Positions 61,766 to 64,000 of a stretch of 64,000 bases of DNA are shown here, one piece after another. Origin of the DNA: CAZHYV01 sp964537055. GTDB lineage: Bacteria; Myxococcota_A; Polyangia; Palsa-1104; JAEUJZ01. The DNA is taken from the NCBI GenBank assembly GCA_964537055.1, contig CAZHYV010000002.1:62001-126000 (forward strand). The letters run 5' to 3'. How positions within the stretch are numbered: position 1 is the stretch's first letter; every line of letters begins with the position of its first letter. Below the pieces are notes generated by a model that saw only the letters and a program-made list of their open reading frames with translations, was not told the origin of the DNA and searched no databases. Made by a program: the position numbers and the translations under genes.

Positions 61766-63100
61766 TTAGGAGTTATCCTCATTGGAAAACACCCGAGCAA
61801 AAATTTCATCGATATGCCGAAGATGATGCGACAGCTCAAAACAGCTGGATAGTTCCTTTGGCGAAAGGTGTTTCTGAATGTCTGGGTCTTTCGATAGCAA
61901 ATCCTGAAACTTCTTATCCGGCTCTGATAGAGCAAGAAGTGCATTTCTTTGCACAATCTCATACGCAGCTTGTCTGGAGAGGCCCTTGGTAATGAGGGCC
62001 AGCATGACCTTCTCGGAGCAGTAAAGCCCCGAAGTTCTGTCTAGGTTTTGCTTCATTCGCTCGGGTTTCACCACAAGATTTTCGATGAGATGAGCTGCAC
62101 GGTGAACCATAAAATCAGCCAACATGGGGATATCCGGAGCAATGATTCTTTCGACCGAGGAATGGGAGATGTCCCTCTCATGCCAAAGCGCAACATTTTC
62201 CACAGAAGCAAAGGCTTGTGAGCGTAAAAGCCGGGCAAGTCCACATAAATTCTCTGATAAAACAGGGTTTTTCTTATGCGGCATGGCAGAGGAACCTTTT
62301 TGCTTGGTGCCAAACGCTTCTTCGGCCTCTCCCACCTCGGTCCGCTGCCAGTGTCTGATGGTGAGAGCCATTCGCTCGATGGCCGCACCTAGGAGGGCCA
62401 TCGCTAAAAAGAGCTCGGCATGACGATCGCGCGGCAGCACTTGTGTCGATACAGGTTCTGGAGAAAGTCCTAATGTGGAAAGAGCCTGTAATTCGACAGA
62501 TGGGGACAAAAGACCACTTCCATAAACGCCAACCACACCCGAAATCTTCCCTACCGATATAGTTGCGAGGGCCTGTTCGATCCGCTTTTTAGCCCGTCTG
62601 ACTTCTGTATAAAAACTGGCAAAGACGACACCCAGCGCAATGGGCTCGGCATGAATTCCATGCGAACGGCCCATGAGAGGCGTATGCCGATAAAGTTCAG
62701 CCTTCTTTTGCAAGCTAGGCAAAAGTTTTCCATCAATACCTTTAAGGATTTCCTCCGTGGCCTCTTTTAAAAGAAGAGCCAGCGATGTGTCGAGCACGTC
62801 CGACGAGGTCATACCTAGATGCAAAAATCGAGCTTTCTCTCCAAGCTGCTCTTCCACGTAAGTTAAGAAGGCGACCACATCGTGCTGGGTTTGTGATTCT
62901 ATCTCTGCCAGCCGCCCCAGGTCCCATGTTAAAGCTGCACTCGCTTTGCGAAGGGCCGCCGCAGTTCCTTTGGGAACGTAGCTCCCCGGAACTTGTTCCA
63001 TGGCTTCGCAGGCTGCAAGCTCAATGCGTAGCCATGTGTCAAATCGCTTCTCATCGCTAAAGATTTGCCGCAGCTGCAGCCGGGAATACCGAGGAATCAT
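61766..63100 (-). CDS. purB: Adenylosuccinate lyase
   Basis: PurB acts twice in purine synthesis, releasing fumarate from SAICAR and adenylosuccinate. The 444 residues have the fumarase-superfamily fold: the N-terminal RYSRLQLRQIFSDEKRF, TQHDVVAF, LHLGMTSSDVLDTSL (conserved Thr-Ser), and the signature GSSAMPHKKNPV with the catalytic Ser. Normal length. A strong promoter lies directly in front. Confidence 0.97.
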   Translation of the reverse strand: MIPRYSRLQLRQIFSDEKRFDTWLRIELAACEAMEQVPGSYVPKGTAAALRKASAALTWDLGRLAEIESQTQHDVVAFLTYVEEQLGEKARFLHLGMTSSDVLDTSLALLLKEATEEILKGIDGKLLPSLQKKAELYRHTPLMGRSHGIHAEPIALGVVFASFYTEVRRAKKRIEQALATISVGKISGVVGVYGSGLLSPSVELQALSTLGLSPEPVSTQVLPRDRHAELFLAMALLGAAIERMALTIRHWQRTEVGEAEEAFGTKQKGSSAMPHKKNPVLSENLCGLARLLRSQAFASVENVALWHERDISHSSVERIIAPDIPMLADFMVHRAAHLIENLVVKPERMKQNLDRTSGLYCSEKVMLALITKGLSRQAAYEIVQRNALLALSEPDKKFQDLLSKDPDIQKHLSPKELSSCFELSHHLRHIDEIFARVFSNEDNS

Positions 63101-63106
63101 TCTCGC

Positions 63107-63135
63107 CTTATACCAAGAGATGGAAAGAAACTCAA
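63107..63135 (-). promoter_or_regulatory. purB promoter with leaderless geometry
   Basis: TTGAGT, 17 bp, TATAAG (5 of 6 consensus bases); the -10 box ends 6 nt before the ATG at 63100. The AAGG nearby overlaps the -10 box and would not be transcribed. Confidence 0.5.
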
Positions 63136-63156
63136 TCTTCTTAGGGAACCCTTGCC

Positions 63157-63471
63157 CTAGGAGGGCAGATTTTCAAAATGAATCTGATCTAAGAGAACAT
63201 TACCATAATAATCTGGACAATAGACACAGAGATAGGGCTTTTCGGAATTCCCTGATGATAATTTAGGATGGCAAATCAGCAGTCCTCCATCCAGAATTGA
63301 AGAGGCCTGTTCTTCTTTCGAACCGACGCAATCTTTAGGGAGTTTGCAGGAAGTCTGGGCTGTATAGCATTTCGGTTTTTCTGAAACAACAATGAGCTTT
63401 TGCTCGGGAGTTGTTTTACAGCTTAGGAGATTCATAGAAACGAGCAGACCAAAGAGAAGATTTTTTTTCAT
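63157..63471 (-). CDS. Small Cys-rich lipoprotein
   Basis: The product has 104 residues. The lipoprotein signal KNLLFGLLVSMNLLSC has a clear lipobox (Cys18). The mature part contains LIVVSEKPKCYTAQTSC, CKLPKDC and CVYC. The pattern C..xP...LI......xPxCY....xC is shared with the lipoprotein at 21391. The ATG is preceded by AAGAGAAA, part of a three-arm dyad. Function unknown. Confidence 0.65.
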   Translation of the reverse strand: MKKNLLFGLLVSMNLLSCKTTPEQKLIVVSEKPKCYTAQTSCKLPKDCVGSKEEQASSILDGGLLICHPKLSSGNSEKPYLCVYCPDYYGNVLLDQIHFENLPS

Positions 63472-63473
63472 TT

Positions 63474-63496
63474 TCTCTTAATAAGAGATCTCTTAT
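63474..63496. promoter_or_regulatory. Three alternating 7-bp arms upstream of the Cys-rich lipoprotein
   Basis: TCTCTTA (63474-63480), TAAGAGA (63482-63488), TCTCTTA (63489-63495); the second and third make a 16-bp perfect palindrome (63481-63496). The element ends 3 bp from the ATG and includes the ribosome binding site. Candidate operator or RNA switch. Confidence 0.4.
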
Positions 63497-63572
63497 CTCA
63501 AAGACAAGCTTTTTAGGAACCTACCTCTATTTTGGAAAAGAGAGAAACGTGTGAGAGAAAATCAGATGAGAA

Positions 63573-64000
63573 CTACTCAGCCAAAGCAACCACTGTGACT
63601 TTGATGCTGCCGGTCACACCCTGCTCCAGCTTACATTCGACGGTATGCTCACCCAGGGTACGGATGGGCTCGGGTAAGTGGATCCTCTTTCGATCAAGCG
63701 TCACTCCCTGCTTCGAAAGTGCCTGCTCGATATCACGGCTGCTAACGGAACCAAAGAGCTTCTCACCCACACCGACCTGACGGGCAATCTCAATTTTGAC
63801 CGTAGTGAGTTTCCCAGCCAACACCTGCGCAGCTTCACGCGATCTTGCGTTCTGTGCGGCAATTTGTCTTTTGTGAAACTCAATTTGTTTCTTGTTGCCT
63901 TCAGTCGCAAGAACCGCAAGGCCTCTTGGGAGAAGATAATTTCGACCATAGCCATCTTTGACGGTAACAACATCTCCACTATTTCCTAAATTTTTTACTT
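63573..64000 (-). CDS. rplI: 50S ribosomal protein L9 (N-terminus beyond the right edge)
   Basis: About 142 residues are visible in one frame, ending at the stop codon at 63573. The sequence VKNLGNSGDVVTVKDGYGRNYLLPRGLAVLATEGN is the L9 N-domain, followed by the central helix and the C-terminal domain KLTTVKIEIARQVGVGEKLFGSVSSRDIEQALSKQG. Only about eight residues of the start are missing. L9 binds 23S rRNA near the L1 stalk. The stop is 102 bp from the Cys-rich lipoprotein gene's start. Confidence 0.95.
   Translation of the reverse strand, partial: VKNLGNSGDVVTVKDGYGRNYLLPRGLAVLATEGNKKQIEFHKRQIAAQNARSREAAQVLAGKLTTVKIEIARQVGVGEKLFGSVSSRDIEQALSKQGVTLDRKRIHLPEPIRTLGEHTVECKLEQGVTGSIKVTVVALAE

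Overview
The window comes from a Gram-negative bacterium with an outer membrane. It holds many lipoproteins, two outer-membrane beta-barrels, an OmpA-type anchor, two MltA transglycosylases and Sec export. Several families are typical of myxobacteria and other former Deltaproteobacteria: DUF6178, a two-lobed D-Ala-D-Ala ligase-like protein, an FHA-GGDEF protein, and OMPs with an N-terminal 'NRFE/NRFH' barrel domain. Base composition is a little under 50% G+C by eye, low for a free-living myxobacterium. A reduced, host-associated relative such as Pajaroellobacter is possible, but this is inference only. No integrase, transposase, CRISPR array or prophage was seen.

Layout. 1-11.2 kb (minus strand mostly): the edge of an adenylate-forming enzyme, secreted proteins, a metalloprotease-like FG-GAP lipoprotein, secA, and a tandem ATP-grasp ligase. 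11.4-13.5 kb (plus): a diguanylate cyclase and an EgtD-like methyltransferase. 13.6-19.7 kb (minus): exported proteins, an MFS carrier, a propeller lipoprotein, and an unannotated small-RNA candidate at 15.96-16.02 kb. 20-25.7 kb: TrmO, small accessory genes and a tRNA-Ala locus with one complete tRNA flanked by a separate 5' half and a separate 3' half. 25.8-34.6 kb: a K+/H+ antiporter, aroE, the rpsB-tsf-pyrH-frr operon, a decayed DUF4143 ATPase and folD. 34.7-38.4 kb: one 1,247-residue iron-sulfur flavoprotein. 39.4-43.3 kb: a UvrD/RecB-type helicase, msrC and a small lipoprotein. 43.4-48.2 kb: a DHH phosphoesterase, mnmA, rlmD-like and SCP2 genes. 48.3-55.2 kb: an envelope cluster of two related OMPs around two MltA paralogues. 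55.3-64 kb: a membrane phosphoesterase, der-era, DUF6178, purB, and rplI running off the right edge.

Working together. The core parts serve translation (rpsB, tsf, frr, rplI, mnmA, rlmD, trmO, tRNA-Ala, der, era), nucleotide and cofactor synthesis (pyrH, purB, folD, aroE) and the envelope (secA, mltA x2, OMPs, lipoproteins).

Most interesting signals: (1) about ten genes without a Shine-Dalgarno sequence have a sigma70-like promoter whose -10 box ends only 6-10 nt before the start codon, with 17-18 bp spacing, suggesting widespread leaderless transcription; (2) the broken tRNA-Ala copies around an intact one; (3) an orphan small-RNA unit; (4) several dyad elements and leader structures. All are read by eye and untested.
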